Positions 8,903 to 19,147 are shown, counted from the first letter of the stretch. The stretch: 64,000 nt of DNA from Shewanella sp. SNU WT4 (GCF_006494715.1 NZ_CP041151.1:1488001-1552000), one strand, 5' to 3'. The notes: a model not told the origin generated them from the sequence alone. Numbers and translations: made by a program.

Positions 8903-10771
8903 CTAAATGGCCATATACGCCTTGATTTGCGCTAACATGCCTACGCTATCAAGCTGTAAGTCATGCTTGATTTCATCAGGGCCACCATGCTTGATAAATT
9001 CATCCGGCAGGCCGATTTGCAGTACCGGTTTACCCACTTTGTGTTTAGCCAGTAATTCCAGCACGCCGCAGCCTGCCCCGCCCGCGATGGCATTTTCTTC
9101 AATAGTGACTAATACATCATGGCTGCGCGCAAGTTCAAGCACTAAGGCTTCATCTAAGGGCTTCACAAAGCGCATATCGGCCACACTGGCATCTAACTCA
9201 TCTGCCACGATTAAGGCATCGGCTAAGGTTGTACCAAAGTTAATCAAAGCAATCTTCTGTCCTTGACGCACTAAGCGACCTTTACCAATTTCCATGGCTG
9301 TCATAGCTTCAACTTGCTCAGCACCGGTCGCACTGCCACGAGGATAGCGCACCGCACTTGGGCCATCTTGATAGCAGTAACCTGTGTACAGCATTTGGCG
9401 ACATTCGTTTTCATCGCTTGGCGTCATGATCACCATGTTAGGGATGCAGCGCATAAACGAGATATCAAACGCCCCTTGATGGGTTGGGCCATCGGCGCCA
9501 ACAATGCCACCGCGATCGATAGCAAACAGTACCGGCAATTGCTGCAAGGCAACATCGTGAATGAGCTGATCGTAACCGCGCTGCAAGAAAGTCGAGTAAA
9601 TGGCAACTACGGGCTTATACCCTTCACAGGCAAAACCTGCGGCTAATGTCACCGCATGTTGCTCGGCAATGGCCGCATCAAAATACTGCTCAGGGAAGCG
9701 CTGTGAAAATTCCACCATACCTGAGCCTTCACGCATGGCAGGGGTAATGGCTAACACTTTTTCATCGGTGGCGGCAATATCACATAACCATTTACCAAAC
9801 ACTTGTGAAAAGGTTGGTAAACCTTGTTTAGTGGCCGGTTTTTTAAACTGACTTGGGTCAAATTTAGGCACAGCATGCCAGCCGATAGGGTCTTGCTCCG
9901 CTGGGGCGTAGCCTTTACCTTTTTTGGTCATAATATGCAGAATTTGCGGCCCTTTGAGGTTACGCATATTACGCATGGTTTCGACCATAGCATCGACATC
10001 ATGGCCATCAATCGGGCCGATATAGTTAAACCCTAACTCTTCAAACAAGGTGCCAGGAACTACCATGCCTTTAAGGTGTTCTTCAGTGCGCTTAGCCATC
10101 TCTTTGATGACAGGCATACCTTTAAGCACCTTCTTACCACCTTCGCGTATGGTGGTATAAAAGCGGCCAGACATTAATTTAGCGAGATGATTGTTGAGGG
10201 CGCCAACGTTCTCTGATATCGACATTTCGTTATCATTGAGCACCACTAACATATCTTTATGTAAGTCACCGGCGTGGTTCATGGCTTCAAATACCATGCC
10301 GCCTGTCATGGCGCCATCGCCAATCACAGCCACGACTTTACGGCCAGCAGCTTCTTTATCCGCGATAACCGCCATAGCTGTTGCCGCACTGATAGAAGTG
10401 CCTGAGTGACCCACACTGAAGGTGTCGTATTCACTTTCTGGGCGCCATGGAAACGGATGCAATCCATTTTTTTGACGTATGGTGGGCATACGGTCACGGC
10501 GGCCAGTCAAAATCTTGTGCGGATAGGCCTGATGACCCACATCCCACACTAAACGATCAAACGGAGTGTTATACACGTAATGCAGCGCGACAGTTAATTC
10601 AACTGTCCCAAGGCCTGAGGCAAAGTGACCGCTAGAAATGCCCACGGATTTTAACAGAAACTCTCTGAGCTCATCTGCCAGTTGCGGTAACAATTCCTGA
10701 GGCAGTTTTCTCAGGTCTTCTGGGGTATCGGCTTGGGCCAATAATGGATATTGAGATATGTCCAGAGTCAT
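8903..10771 (-). CDS. dxs: 1-deoxy-D-xylulose-5-phosphate synthase
   Basis: A thiamine-diphosphate enzyme that joins pyruvate and glyceraldehyde 3-phosphate, the first step of the MEP isoprenoid pathway. It shows the N-terminal [20 protein letters not shown], the ThDP motif starting [18 protein letters not shown], and transketolase-type pyrimidine ([15 protein letters not shown]) and C-terminal domains. The ATG at 10771 ([13 protein letters not shown]) gives 622 residues and aligns with the known N-terminus. An ATG four codons upstream has a slightly better AGAG leader and cannot be excluded. It follows ispA by about 20 bases and is third in the operon xseB-ispA-dxs, the same order as in E. 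coli. Confidence 0.94.
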   Translation of the reverse strand: MTLDISQYPLLAQADTPEDLRKLPQELLPQLADELREFLLKSVGISSGHFASGLGTVELTVALHYVYNTPFDRLVWDVGHQAYPHKILTGRRDRMPTIRQKNGLHPFPWRPESEYDTFSVGHSGTSISAATAMAVIADKEAAGRKVVAVIGDGAMTGGMVFEAMNHAGDLHKDMLVVLNDNEMSISENVGALNNHLAKLMSGRFYTTIREGGKKVLKGMPVIKEMAKRTEEHLKGMVVPGTLFEELGFNYIGPIDGHDVDAMVETMRNMRNLKGPQILHIMTKKGKGYAPAEQDPIGWHAVPKFDPSQFKKPATKQGLPTFSQVFGKWLCDIAATDEKVLAITPAMREGSGMVEFSQRFPEQYFDAAIAEQHAVTLAAGFACEGYKPVVAIYSTFLQRGYDQLIHDVALQQLPVLFAIDRGGIVGADGPTHQGAFDISFMRCIPNMVIMTPSDENECRQMLYTGYCYQDGPSAVRYPRGSATGAEQVEAMTAMEIGKGRLVRQGQKIALINFGTTLADALIVADELDASVADMRFVKPLDEALVLELARSHDVLVTIEENAIAGGAGCGVLELLAKHKVGKPVLQIGLPDEFIKHGGPDEIKHDLQLDSVGMLAQIKAYMAI

Positions 10772-10793
10772 AGTGAGATTCATTGTCTCTATG

Positions 10794-11675
10794 TTATGTT
10801 CTTCGCGCGATGATATATCGGGCGAAGTTGGCAAGAAGCTGGCTATTGTACGGTAACTTAGTCAGCGCTGATAGTGCATCCTGGATTAGCGCATCGGCGC
10901 ATTGCTGCGCGCCGGCTAACCCTAAGAGCTTAGGATAAGTACTTTTATTGGCTTCAGTATCTGAGCCTTGGGGTTTACCCAGCTCTTCGGTCGTCGCCGT
11001 AATGTCTAAAATGTCATCGTGCACCTGAAACGCTAAGCCTACGGCATTGGCATAATCAAGTAAGGCCGCACTGGTGGCGTCATCGGCATCGGCGCAAATC
11101 AGTGCCATTTCAACGGCGCAGCGAATTAACGCGCCTGTCTTCATGGTATGCAGCTGCGTTAAGGTCTCAAGATCAATGGTGCGATTGGTAGAATTAAGAT
11201 CTATGGCTTGACCGCCGCACATGCCTTGAAAACCAGATGCTTTGGCTAAACAGCGCACTAACGCCAATTGCTGCGCAGGACGCAGGGGTAAATCTTGGCG
11301 ACTAATGATTTCAAACGCTAAGGTTTGCAGCGCATCGCCCGCTAAAATGGCATTGGCTTCATCAAAAGCAATATGCACCGTCGGTTGGCCGCGGCGTAAG
11401 TCATCATCATCCATGGCTGGTAAATCGTCATGAATGAGCGAGTAAGCATGAATACATTCAATGGCAGCGGCGCACGGGTCGAGTTTAGCTAAGTCGACAT
11501 TAAGCATTTCGCCAACGCTGTAGACCAAAAATGGCCGAATGCGTTTGCCCCCTAACAGGGCTCCATGGGTCATGGCGGCTTGTAATGGCGCATCGATACT
11601 CGGCAAACCTGCCAAATGTTCAGTTAATTGCTCATCGATACGAGCTTGGTATTTTTCTATCGCAACAGCTAGCAC
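10794..11675 (-). CDS. ispA: Farnesyl diphosphate synthase (geranyltranstransferase)
   Basis: Condenses isopentenyl diphosphate with DMAPP and GPP to make farnesyl diphosphate. Both aspartate-rich motifs are present: [14 protein letters not shown] (first, near residue 85) and DDILD (second), with [11 protein letters not shown] and [12 protein letters not shown] choose a GTG start at 11675, 293 residues. It lies two bases past the xseB stop and AGG is spaced correctly inside the end of xseB, a translational-coupling layout. An ATG at 11687 overlapping xseB is the main alternative. It supplies FPP downstream of Dxs, its operon neighbour. Confidence 0.92.
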   Translation of the reverse strand: MLAVAIEKYQARIDEQLTEHLAGLPSIDAPLQAAMTHGALLGGKRIRPFLVYSVGEMLNVDLAKLDPCAAAIECIHAYSLIHDDLPAMDDDDLRRGQPTVHIAFDEANAILAGDALQTLAFEIISRQDLPLRPAQQLALVRCLAKASGFQGMCGGQAIDLNSTNRTIDLETLTQLHTMKTGALIRCAVEMALICADADDATSAALLDYANAVGLAFQVHDDILDITATTEELGKPQGSDTEANKSTYPKLLGLAGAQQCADALIQDALSALTKLPYNSQLLANFARYIIARRT

Positions 11676-11676
11676 G

Positions 11677-11916
11677 TTAGGCCTCATCACCATCAAAAGA
11701 ACTGAGGGGAGCATTCCCGTCATTGGCCATCAGGATACTGACTTTTTGTTGGGCTTGATCCAACTTGTTTTGACTTTGACGAACTAAGGCAATGCCGCGT
11801 TCAAATTGCTTTAAAGCGTCATCGAGCGAGATCTCGCCTTGCTCAAGATTGGCAACAATTTGTTCAAGTTCAGCCAGCGATTGTTCAAAACTTAAATTTT
11901 CAGGTTTTTTAGCCAC
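11677..11916 (-). CDS. xseB: Exodeoxyribonuclease VII small subunit
   Basis: A 79-residue helical protein with the XseB signature LSFEQSLAELEQIVANLEQG and LDDALKQFERGIALVRQSQ. It pairs with XseA to make exonuclease VII, which degrades single-stranded DNA. The GTG start at 11916 is preceded by AGAGGAAA at good spacing and gives the family length of about 80. The longer frame from 11973 adds a leader that does not fit the family. It is first gene of the xseB-ispA-dxs operon. Confidence 0.9.
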   Translation of the reverse strand: MAKKPENLSFEQSLAELEQIVANLEQGEISLDDALKQFERGIALVRQSQNKLDQAQQKVSILMANDGNAPLSSFDGDEA

Positions 11917-12270
11917 GTCAGTTTCCTCTGTTTTAGCGGGTGACAAGGTATAACAGGGCGGATATAGGGTCAAATCGAGTCATTGGATATTTGCACGAAA
12001 GCACGCTTTAGCTCTGATTTTTTTTAAGAAAAAGTAAAAAGTAGCTAAACTTGCTCCAAGGACTTCCGATATAACGATGACAGCGAATAGGGATTTTGCC
12101 GTGACTCATCATTATCACATGAATACTAGCCCTGTCGTAATAGCGCTATTAATGACAATTATACCCCTAGTGGTTAACAAACAGGGGACTTTTTGAGTTA
12201 GATGGCATGGAAAAAGCATGCGGATAACTTGATTTTAGGGCGTTAGTGCCAAGGGAATGGGGGAGAAACT
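11917..12270. other. Divergent promoter region between xseB and pomA
   Basis: These 354 bases separate the minus-strand xseB operon from the plus-strand pomAB operon and must carry both promoters. I see AT-rich tracts around 12018-12045 and a sigma-54-like element at 12203-12218. There is no coding frame in the gap. Confidence 0.5.
12203..12218 (+). promoter_or_regulatory. Possible sigma-54 (-24/-12) element upstream of pomA
   Basis: TGGCATGGAAAAAGCA has the GG-N10-GC spacing of RpoN promoters and matches TGGCA at -24, but shows AAGCA instead of TTGCA at -12. It ends about 50 bases before the pomA start. It is a weak single match, so treat it as a suggestion. Confidence 0.3.
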
Positions 12271-13038
12271 GTGGATTTAGCAACGCTCATCGGCCTTATT
12301 GGCTCATTCGGTTTCATCATTATGTCCATGATACAAAGTGGCGGCATAGGAATGTTTATTGATATTCCTTCGGTAATGATTGTGTTTGGTGGGTCGTTTT
12401 TCGTCGTGATGATGAAATTTAATATGCGGGCTTTCTTTGGGGCTGGGGGCATTGCCGCCAAAGCCTTCTTCTTTAAAATTGATAAACCGGAAGACTTAAT
12501 CGAGCAATCAGTCACCATGGCTGACGCTGCCCGTAAAGGCGGTTTTTTGGCGCTAGAAGAAGCGCAAATTAGTAATCCGTTTATGCAGCGCGGCGTCGAT
12601 ATGCTGGTGGATGGTCACGATGGCCAAGTAGTACGCTCCGCTCTTGAGAAAGATATTACCCTCACGGAAGAGCGCCATAAACTTGGCGTCAAAATATTTA
12701 GAGCTATCGCCGACGTAGGACCTGCCATGGGCATGATAGGTACCTTAGTCGGTTTAGTGGCCATGCTAGGTAACATGTCAGACCCTAAATCCATTGGACC
12801 TGCGATGGCGGTTGCTTTATTAACCACGCTTTATGGCGCCATGTTATCTAACATGTTCGCCATTCCCATTGCTGATAAGCTCGAAATACGCATGGCGGAA
12901 GAAGTCATGAACCGTAACTTGATTATGGATGCCGTGCTTGCCATTCAAGACGGACAAAACCCTAGGGTGATTGAAAGTTTCCTTAAGAATTACTTATCTG
13001 AGAAAAAACGTAAAGTTGATACCACGGGCGGAGAATAG
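12271..13038 (+). CDS. pomA: Flagellar motor stator protein PomA (MotA family)
   Basis: A 255-residue inner-membrane protein with four membrane segments: two near the N-terminus (DLATLIGLIGSFGFIIMSM, PSVMIVFGGSFFVVMM) and two around residues 145-205 (ADVGPAMGMIGTLVGLVAML, AMAVALLTTLYGAMLSNMF). The charged cytoplasmic loop between them contacts the rotor protein FliG. With PomB it forms the ion channel of the stator. The GTG start follows GGGGGAG. Two bases separate its stop from pomB, so they are co-transcribed. The Na+-type assignment rests on its partner PomB. Confidence 0.94.
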   Translation: MDLATLIGLIGSFGFIIMSMIQSGGIGMFIDIPSVMIVFGGSFFVVMMKFNMRAFFGAGGIAAKAFFFKIDKPEDLIEQSVTMADAARKGGFLALEEAQISNPFMQRGVDMLVDGHDGQVVRSALEKDITLTEERHKLGVKIFRAIADVGPAMGMIGTLVGLVAMLGNMSDPKSIGPAMAVALLTTLYGAMLSNMFAIPIADKLEIRMAEEVMNRNLIMDAVLAIQDGQNPRVIESFLKNYLSEKKRKVDTTGGE

Positions 13039-13040
13039 CC

Positions 13041-13973
13041 ATGGGTAAGTGCGTATGTCCACCGCCTGGAGCGCCGGGCTGGTTGGCGACATTTGCTGAC
13101 CTGATGTCGCTGCTTATGTGCTTCTTCGTATTGCTGTTGTCATTTTCTGAAATGGATGTGATCAAATTTAAGCAGCTGGCAGGTTCGATGAAGTTCGCCT
13201 TTGGGGTGCAAAATAAAATTGACGTTAAAGATATTCCTAAAGGAACTTCTGTCATTGCCTTGGAGTTTCGCCCAGGACGCCCTGATCCCACGCCCATTGA
13301 AATAGTGACGCAACAAACCAATGAAATGACTGAACCTGTGCTCGATTTTCAAGCTGGTGAAGATGACAGTGCTGGTGGTATGCAGGAGCAGCAAGGTGAA
13401 CAGCGCGGTGGGGAATCCGCTGCCAGTGGCCGCGAAACCGCTATGGATGTGACCCAAAGTAGCCAAGGCGAGAATCAGGCGCAACAAGAGCAAGTGAATA
13501 ATGAAGCCAAGAAAATTGCCGAGAAATTAGAAAAAGAGATAGTTGATGGTGCCATTGAGGTGGAATCATTAGGCCAGCAAATTATTATCCGCATTCGCGA
13601 AAAAGGGGCGTTTGCCTCAGGCTCTGGCTTTATTCAACCTAAATTTAAACCTGTGGTGCAAAAAGTCGGTGAGATCTTAGTAGATATCCCTGGGATTATT
13701 ACTGTCTCAGGCTATACCGATGATATGCAAATCAGTAACGAGCTCTATAGCTCTAACTGGGACTTATCCAGTAAGCGCGCTGTGGCTGTGGCTCATGAGT
13801 TTTCTAAAGTCAAAGGCTTTGAGCAAGGGCGGATGAAAGTGGTGGGTATGGCATCGACCAATCCATTGGTTGCCAATACCAGTGAAGAAAATCGCTCTAG
13901 AAATCGGCGGGTGGAAATCGGCATAGAGCAAGGCAAAGCCAAAGAGTCCGATGAAATTAGTGTGGCTAAATAA
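13041..13973 (+). CDS. pomB: Sodium-type stator protein PomB (MotB family)
   Basis: A 310-residue protein with one membrane segment (residues about 16-36, ATFADLMSLLMCFFVLLLSF) bearing the ion-binding Asp20. A plug and linker region unusually rich in Q, E and G follows (residues about 105-155), then an OmpA/MotB peptidoglycan-binding domain (residues about 170-300, with VSGYTDD and NRSRNRRVEIGI). The membrane-segment sequence with C-F-F is that of Na+-driven PomB rather than proton MotB. It anchors the stator to the cell wall. It is the second and last gene of the pomAB operon. Confidence 0.94.
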   Translation: MGKCVCPPPGAPGWLATFADLMSLLMCFFVLLLSFSEMDVIKFKQLAGSMKFAFGVQNKIDVKDIPKGTSVIALEFRPGRPDPTPIEIVTQQTNEMTEPVLDFQAGEDDSAGGMQEQQGEQRGGESAASGRETAMDVTQSSQGENQAQQEQVNNEAKKIAEKLEKEIVDGAIEVESLGQQIIIRIREKGAFASGSGFIQPKFKPVVQKVGEILVDIPGIITVSGYTDDMQISNELYSSNWDLSSKRAVAVAHEFSKVKGFEQGRMKVVGMASTNPLVANTSEENRSRNRRVEIGIEQGKAKESDEISVAK

Positions 13974-14005
13974 GCAGAGTAATGTGTGGGTAAATATAAA
14001 CAAAC

Positions 14006-14038
14006 AAGCCAGAGCACCAGTGCTCTGGCTTAATTTTT
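14006..14038 (+). terminator. Terminator of pomAB
   Basis: An 11-bp stem AAGCCAGAGCA / TGCTCTGGCTT with a four-base loop is followed by TAATTTTTAG, about 30 bases after the pomB stop. Confidence 0.85.
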
Positions 14039-14122
14039 AGTGATAACTATGAAGAGACTGCGCCTTTTGCAGTGATTTTGTTATAATCCCCACATTGCCG
14101 TATAAAAGAGTTGTCTAGTCCC

Positions 14123-15577
14123 ATGAAGTTTGTCGTTAAGATTTACCCAGAAATTATGATGAAGAGCAAGCCAGTGCGCATGCGCTTTATTAAGATGCTT
14201 GAAACCAATATCCGCAATGTATTGCGTCACATAGATGAAGGCGCCAAGGTGCAACGTCAATGGGATCGCATAGTTGTTATGGTGCCGCCGACTAAGCCTG
14301 AGCTGCTGGATGTGTTCGCTGAACGCTTAACTTGTATTCCAGGTATTGCCCATAGCTTGCAAGTGGCTGAGCACACTTTCACTACGGTTGATGATATTTA
14401 TCAAATCGTACTGCCTATCTATCGCGAAGAACTGAAAGGTAAGACATTCTGCGTACGCGCTAAGCGTAATGGTCAGCATGAGTTCACCTCAAGCGAAGTG
14501 GAGCGTTATGTTGGCGGTGGCTTAAACCAGTTTACTGAAGCCCTGTGCGTTAAGCTTAAAGATCCTGACATGACAGTGCACTTAGAAATCGATCACGAAA
14601 AACTGTACGTGGTTGAAAAGCGCATTGAAGGTTTAGGCGGTTTCCCTATCGCGACTCAAGAAGATGTGTTGTCGCTGATTTCTGGTGGTTTTGACTCTGG
14701 CGTGTCGAGTTTCCAATTCATCAAGAAAGGTTGCCGTACTCATTACTGCTTCTTTAATCTTGGTGGCGCGCAGCACGAAATCGGCGTTAAGCAAGTGGCT
14801 TATCACTTGTGGAAAACTTACGGCGAATCACACAAGGTTAAGTTTATCTCTGTGCCATTTGAGCCAGTAGTGGCTGAAATTTTAGAGCGCATTGATAACG
14901 GCCAAATGGGCGTGATTTTAAAGCGCGTAATGATGCGCACCGCCGGCAGAATTGCTGATCGCATGGGTATTCAAGCGTTAGTGACAGGTGAAAGTGTTGG
15001 CCAAGTATCAAGCCAAACCTTAACTAACCTCAATGTGATTGACCGCTGCGTTGATAACTTAATTTTGCGTCCGCTGATTGCCATGGATAAGCAAGATATC
15101 ATCAATGAAGCGCGCCGCATTGGCACTGAAGACTTTGCTAAAACCATGCCTGAATATTGCGGCGTGATTTCTCAGCGTCCAACGGTAAAAGCAGTATTAA
15201 GCAAAATTGAAGCAGAAGAGCTTAAGTTCTCTGAAGACTTAATCGATAGAATTTTGGCTGATATTGAAATCATCGATATTAAGGAAATTGCTGCCAATAT
15301 GGATACTAAAATCACTGAAACTGAATCAGTAGATACAGTAGCGGCCAATGAGATTGTCATTGATATTCGCGCGCCTGAAGAAGAAGACAAAAAGCCGCTG
15401 GAAATTGATGGCGTTGATATTAAAGTGATTCCTTTCTTTAAATTAGCGACTCAATTTGCAGACCTTGATAAGTCTAAGACTTATCTTTTGTATTGTGAGC
15501 GCGGCGTAATGAGTAAATTGCAAGCCTTGTATCTGCTGGAGCAGGGCTATGACAATGTGAAAGTTTACCGTCCATAA
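14123..15577 (+). CDS. thiI: tRNA 4-thiouridine / thiazole sulfurtransferase ThiI
   Basis: A 484-residue enzyme with an N-terminal ferredoxin-like and THUMP region, a PP-loop ATPase domain ([15 protein letters not shown], residues about 185-200), and a C-terminal rhodanese domain. The active cysteine is in [11 protein letters not shown] (Cys458, equivalent to E. coli Cys456). It transfers persulfide sulfur from IscS to U8 of tRNA and to ThiS for thiazole synthesis. The rhodanese tail shows that it is the long enterobacterial type. The ATG at 14123 ([13 protein letters not shown]) matches the family. The TTG four codons upstream is an artefact. It is flanked by terminators on both sides, so it is transcribed alone. 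Confidence 0.95.
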   Translation: MKFVVKIYPEIMMKSKPVRMRFIKMLETNIRNVLRHIDEGAKVQRQWDRIVVMVPPTKPELLDVFAERLTCIPGIAHSLQVAEHTFTTVDDIYQIVLPIYREELKGKTFCVRAKRNGQHEFTSSEVERYVGGGLNQFTEALCVKLKDPDMTVHLEIDHEKLYVVEKRIEGLGGFPIATQEDVLSLISGGFDSGVSSFQFIKKGCRTHYCFFNLGGAQHEIGVKQVAYHLWKTYGESHKVKFISVPFEPVVAEILERIDNGQMGVILKRVMMRTAGRIADRMGIQALVTGESVGQVSSQTLTNLNVIDRCVDNLILRPLIAMDKQDIINEARRIGTEDFAKTMPEYCGVISQRPTVKAVLSKIEAEELKFSEDLIDRILADIEIIDIKEIAANMDTKITETESVDTVAANEIVIDIRAPEEEDKKPLEIDGVDIKVIPFFKLATQFADLDKSKTYLLYCERGVMSKLQALYLLEQGYDNVKVYRP

Positions 15578-15618
15578 GACAGTCCATTTTCAGCTCGCCT
15601 AATCGCGAGTGAATAACT

Positions 15619-15646
15619 AAAACCGCAGCCACGCTGCGGTTTTTTT
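15619..15646 (+). terminator. Terminator of thiI
   Basis: AAAACCGCAGC and GCTGCGGTTTT form a stem around CAC, followed by a run of T, about 45 bases after the thiI stop. Confidence 0.88.
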
Positions 15647-15794
15647 ATAAAAAAATATCCGCCAGTAGTCACCATTAAATCCCTAGCCCACTGAATTGTT
15701 GGGAGGGAGTGATTTAAAAAACTAGTCAATCCCCCCGCGGCAATGCCACAATACGGATTAGAAAAACTTATACAAAGACAGGGAATGGAATAGT

Positions 15795-16706
15795 ATGTCA
15801 AGACGTTTGCCGCCTCTCAATGCGGTTAAGGCATTTGAAGCCGCAGCCCGCCATTTGAGCTTCACCCGCGCCGCCGAAGAGCTGTTTGTGACTCAAGCCG
15901 CGGTCAGCCATCAAATTAAGGCATTAGAAGACTTTTTGGGGCTTAAATTATTCCGTCGTAAGAATCGCTCATTATTATTGACCGAAGAAGGTCAAAGCTA
16001 TTTCCTCGAAATCAAAGACATCTTTATTCATCTTGGTGAAGCCACCGACAGGTTACTGGCGCGCTCTGCGATTGGCTCGCTGACGGTGGCTATGTCACCA
16101 AGCTTTGCCATTCAGTGGTTAGTGCCGCGTCTTGCCAAATTCAGTGAGAAAAACCCTGACATTGACGTGCGGATTAAAGCCGTGGATTCAGATACCGCCA
16201 GCATTACCGACGATATCGATGTCGCCATTTATTATGGCCAAGGCAATTGGGCCGGTATGCGCAGCGATAAACTGCGTAATGAAGTGCTCATTCCTATGTG
16301 CTCACCTTTACTGCTTAAAGGCCCTAAACCATTAACTAAGCCGAGTGATTTAAAATTTCATACCTTATTGCATGATACCAGTCGCCAATATTGGCAAGCG
16401 TGGTTTAGGCAAACTGGCGTGACTGACATTAATGTTAATCAAGGGCCGATTTTTAGCCATTCATCCTTAGTGCTGCAAGCGGCCGCCCATGGTCAAGGCG
16501 TGGCGCTGGGGTATAGCGTCTTGGCTAAGCCTGATATTCAAGCGGGGCGCTTAGTGTGTCCTTTCCCCGATGTATTGCTGAGTAAGGATGCCTATTACTT
16601 AGTGTGTCATCAAAGCCATGCTGAGCTGGGTAAAATTGTCGCCTTTAGAGAGTGGATGCTAGATATGTTTGCAGAGGAGCTACGCAGTGAAATGCTTCCT
16701 GGATAA
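15795..16706 (+). CDS. gcvA: LysR-family regulator GcvA
   Basis: A 303-residue LysR protein. The N-terminal winged helix (LPPLNAVKAFEAAARHLSFTRAAEELFVTQAAVSHQIKALE) is nearly the E. coli GcvA sequence, and a periplasmic-binding-like effector domain follows (residues about 90-295). GcvA activates or represses the glycine cleavage operon in response to glycine with GcvR. The gene order gcvA, DUF423 (ygdD), rlmM is conserved with E. coli and supports the name. Start ATG at 15795 after GGAATGGAATAGT. The next gene overlaps its last 20 bases. Confidence 0.9.
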   Translation: MSRRLPPLNAVKAFEAAARHLSFTRAAEELFVTQAAVSHQIKALEDFLGLKLFRRKNRSLLLTEEGQSYFLEIKDIFIHLGEATDRLLARSAIGSLTVAMSPSFAIQWLVPRLAKFSEKNPDIDVRIKAVDSDTASITDDIDVAIYYGQGNWAGMRSDKLRNEVLIPMCSPLLLKGPKPLTKPSDLKFHTLLHDTSRQYWQAWFRQTGVTDINVNQGPIFSHSSLVLQAAAHGQGVALGYSVLAKPDIQAGRLVCPFPDVLLSKDAYYLVCHQSHAELGKIVAFREWMLDMFAEELRSEMLPG

Positions 16707-17349
16707 GATTGCGGATGATATTAGCCGTGGCGATGCTTGCTACCTTGGGCCAGAATCTCCTGATACGTTAATTTTGCTGGCCCATGGCGCTGGCGCGGAT
16801 AGTTTTCACCCTTTTATGGAAGCTATGGCGCAAGGTTTAGCCGCTCAAGGTTTTGGCGTATTTCGCTTTGATTTCCCGTATATGCGCCTGCGTCGGCAGT
16901 TAGGGTCGCGCCGGCCACCGGATCGCGCCCCTAAGCTGTTGGAATGCTTTAGTCATTATGTGGATATCGCGAAACAAAGTTCAGCCACCAAAGTAGTGTT
17001 AATGGGGAAATCCATGGGTGGGCGTATGGCCGCCACCCTGGCCAACGAAGTTAACGTTGATGGCGTCATTTGTTTGGGCTATCCCTTTGTCGCCTTAAAA
17101 GGCAAAGAGCCACGGCTGGCGCCATTGCAAGCGCCGTTATGCCCAGTGTTAGTGCTGCAAGGTGAGCGCGATAAGTTTGGCGGTGTTAGCGAAGTGGCGC
17201 AGTGGCCGTTAGCGCCTAATGTGCAAGTGCAATGGATTACTGACGGCGATCATAGTTTTGTGCCGCGCAAGTTATCAGGCACCACCACAGACGCTAATCT
17301 ACAGGCTGCCATAGTGGCTTCAAGTGAGTTTATAGGACGATTAGCATGA
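16687..17349 (+). CDS. Alpha/beta hydrolase of the KANL3/Tex30 type
   Basis: About 220 residues with an alpha/beta-hydrolase core: oxyanion region LILLAHGAGADSFHPFM, nucleophile elbow GKSMGGRMA, an acid in LVLQGERDKFG, and catalytic His in DGDHSFVPR. The substrate is unknown; family members are annotated as hydrolases or dienelactone-hydrolase-like proteins. I take a GTG start at 16687 because GAGGAG sits seven bases upstream inside the end of gcvA. Its stop overlaps the start of the next gene by four bases (ATGA), so it is tightly coupled to both neighbours. It is inserted in the otherwise conserved gcvA-ygdD order. Confidence 0.8.
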   Translation: MKCFLDKIADDISRGDACYLGPESPDTLILLAHGAGADSFHPFMEAMAQGLAAQGFGVFRFDFPYMRLRRQLGSRRPPDRAPKLLECFSHYVDIAKQSSATKVVLMGKSMGGRMAATLANEVNVDGVICLGYPFVALKGKEPRLAPLQAPLCPVLVLQGERDKFGGVSEVAQWPLAPNVQVQWITDGDHSFVPRKLSGTTTDANLQAAIVASSEFIGRLA

Positions 17350-17735
17350 TAAAAGGTTTGATGATATTGGCGGCGCTGAATGGTTTATTGGCCGTGGCGC
17401 TCGGGGCATTTGCCTCCCATGGGTTAAAACATATGATCAGCAGCGAGATGATGACAATTTTTGCCCTTGGGGTGCAATATCATTTCTATCATGTGTTTGC
17501 CATGGCGTTAGTGGCCCTGTGCGGGATCAGCATTCACTCTAAATTGCTCTATTGGAGTGGCGGTTTGTTTATGGCCGGCATTACCTTCTTTTCAGGCTCC
17601 TTATACGTTTATGCCTTAATGGGCACTAAGTGGATGGGGCCGATTACCCCCCTTGGCGGCTTTTGCTTTATGTTAGGTTGGCTGCTGCTGGCATTAGCTG
17701 TGTGGCGCAGCCGCGTAACGGTGGATGCAAGCTAG
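17346..17735 (+). CDS. DUF423 inner-membrane protein (YgdD-like)
   Basis: A 129-residue protein with four hydrophobic helices, starting MIKGLMILAALNGLLAVALGAFASHGLK. The G-A-F-x-S/A-H-G-L and the downstream Y-H motif (GVQYHFYHVFAM) are typical of DUF423. Its function is not known. The start overlaps the hydrolase stop (ATGA), so translation is coupled. It lies directly before rlmM, as ygdD does in E. coli. Confidence 0.85.
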   Translation: MIKGLMILAALNGLLAVALGAFASHGLKHMISSEMMTIFALGVQYHFYHVFAMALVALCGISIHSKLLYWSGGLFMAGITFFSGSLYVYALMGTKWMGPITPLGGFCFMLGWLLLALAVWRSRVTVDAS

Positions 17736-17846
17736 GTTAGAAGCATTGGAAATGGATGGCGGGTAAGCGCAGACAAATTCTACAATAGTGCTATAATGCC
17801 CGCCGTTTTGATTGTGACTATGCCCTGATTGCGGCTCGAGAAAAAA

Positions 17847-18932
17847 ATGAAGAATTTGGTGTTATATTGCCGCGGTGGCTTTGAAAAAGACTGCGCAGCG
17901 GAAATTCAAGTCCGTGCGGCTGAGTTAAACATTGGTGGTTTTGTTAAAACCGTGACCAACCAAGCCTATGTAGTCTTTGAATGTTTTGCCGAGGATGATG
18001 GTGAAGTTCTGGCGCAAAAGTTATCGTTAGATTCTCTCATCTTCGCGCGCCAAATGTTTGCCGCGGGCCCATTACTGACTGATTTACCAAGTGATGATCG
18101 CGTATCACCTCTTGTTGAAGCATTAGCAAATATCAGCAAGGCTGGTGAGCTTAGGGTCGAAACTCCAGACACCAATGAAGCTAAAGAATTGTCGGCATTT
18201 TGCCGCAAATTCACTGTGCCTTTACGCCAAGCGCTGAAGAAACGTGACATCTTGCTAAATAAAGAAAGCCCTAACCGTCCAATTATCCACGTGTGTTTTG
18301 TGGCGCCAGGTCAGGCTTATGCTGGTTATTCATTCAGCAATAACAGCTCACCGCATTTTATGGGCATTCCCCGTTTAAAATTCCCAAGTGATGGTCCAAG
18401 CCGTTCAACCTTGAAGTTGGATGAAGCTTTTATCCATTTTCTTAAGGAAGAAGATCACGAAACTCGCTTGCATTCAGGCATGAAGTCAGTGGACTTAGGT
18501 GCTTGCCCAGGCGGCTGGACTTATCAGTTAGTACGCCGTGGCATGTTTGTTGCCGCTGTGGATAACGGCCCTATGGATGAAAAGCTGATGCAAACCGGCC
18601 AAGTAAAGCATTACCGTGAAGACGGTTTCCGCTTTGAGCCGCCACGCAAAAATATTTACTGGTTAGTGTGTGACATGGTGGAAAAGCCAGCGCGCGTAGC
18701 TGAACTCATGGAAGCTTGGGCAATTAATGGCTGGTTTAAAGAAGCCATCTTTAACCTTAAGTTACCTATGAAGAGCCGCTATAAAGAAGTCAGCACCATT
18801 CTGGCGACCATGAGCACTATTTTAACTGAGAACGAAATTCCGCATAAGTTAGCTTGTAAGCACTTGTACCACGACAGAGATGAAGTGACAGTGCACTTGT
18901 GGCTGCGTCCAGAAGTGCAGTGCGGTTTCTAA
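17847..18932 (+). CDS. rlmM: 23S rRNA (cytidine-2498-2'-O) methyltransferase RlmM
   Basis: A 361-residue enzyme with an N-terminal THUMP-like region and a C-terminal Rossmann methyltransferase domain. SAM site is SVDLGACPGGWTYQLVRRGM (residues about 217-236), and the K-D-K-E tetrad region continues to FNLKLPMKSRYKEV. It methylates C2498 of 23S rRNA. The ATG at 17847 (MKNLVLYCRGGFEKDCA) matches E. coli RlmM. The frame opens six codons earlier without support. A strong terminator follows, and then the accessory island. Confidence 0.94.
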   Translation: MKNLVLYCRGGFEKDCAAEIQVRAAELNIGGFVKTVTNQAYVVFECFAEDDGEVLAQKLSLDSLIFARQMFAAGPLLTDLPSDDRVSPLVEALANISKAGELRVETPDTNEAKELSAFCRKFTVPLRQALKKRDILLNKESPNRPIIHVCFVAPGQAYAGYSFSNNSSPHFMGIPRLKFPSDGPSRSTLKLDEAFIHFLKEEDHETRLHSGMKSVDLGACPGGWTYQLVRRGMFVAAVDNGPMDEKLMQTGQVKHYREDGFRFEPPRKNIYWLVCDMVEKPARVAELMEAWAINGWFKEAIFNLKLPMKSRYKEVSTILATMSTILTENEIPHKLACKHLYHDRDEVTVHLWLRPEVQCGF

Positions 18933-18962
18933 TCTAACGCTTAGTCGTTAGATGTGAGCGAA

Positions 18963-18988
18963 AAAAAGGATGCCTAGGCATCCTTTTT
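18963..18988 (+). terminator. Terminator of rlmM (left copy of a duplicated terminator)
   Basis: AAAAAGGATGCC and GGCATCCTTTTT form a 12-bp stem around TA, about 30 bases after rlmM. A copy differing by one inserted T lies at 22506-22532 next to icd. The two copies bracket the accessory island. Confidence 0.9.
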
Positions 18989-19138
18989 GTTTGCTAGGTT
19001 TTTGTTATATGTATAGGTTGTCTAGCTAAATGTAATTAAGTAAAGTAAATTTATAAGGTTGTATCTAAAGGCTCCCATTTATCCGAAGAAACTAAACTGT
19101 TTAAAGCAGGCCTTAAGTGCGTCAATCTACAAATCAGA

Positions 19139-19147
19139 CTCTAATGG
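19139..19147. repeat. Target-site duplication, left copy
   Basis: CTCTAATGG stands directly before the left end of the insertion sequence and is repeated exactly at 20686-20694. Nine bases is the duplication length of IS50/Tn5. Confidence 0.95.
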
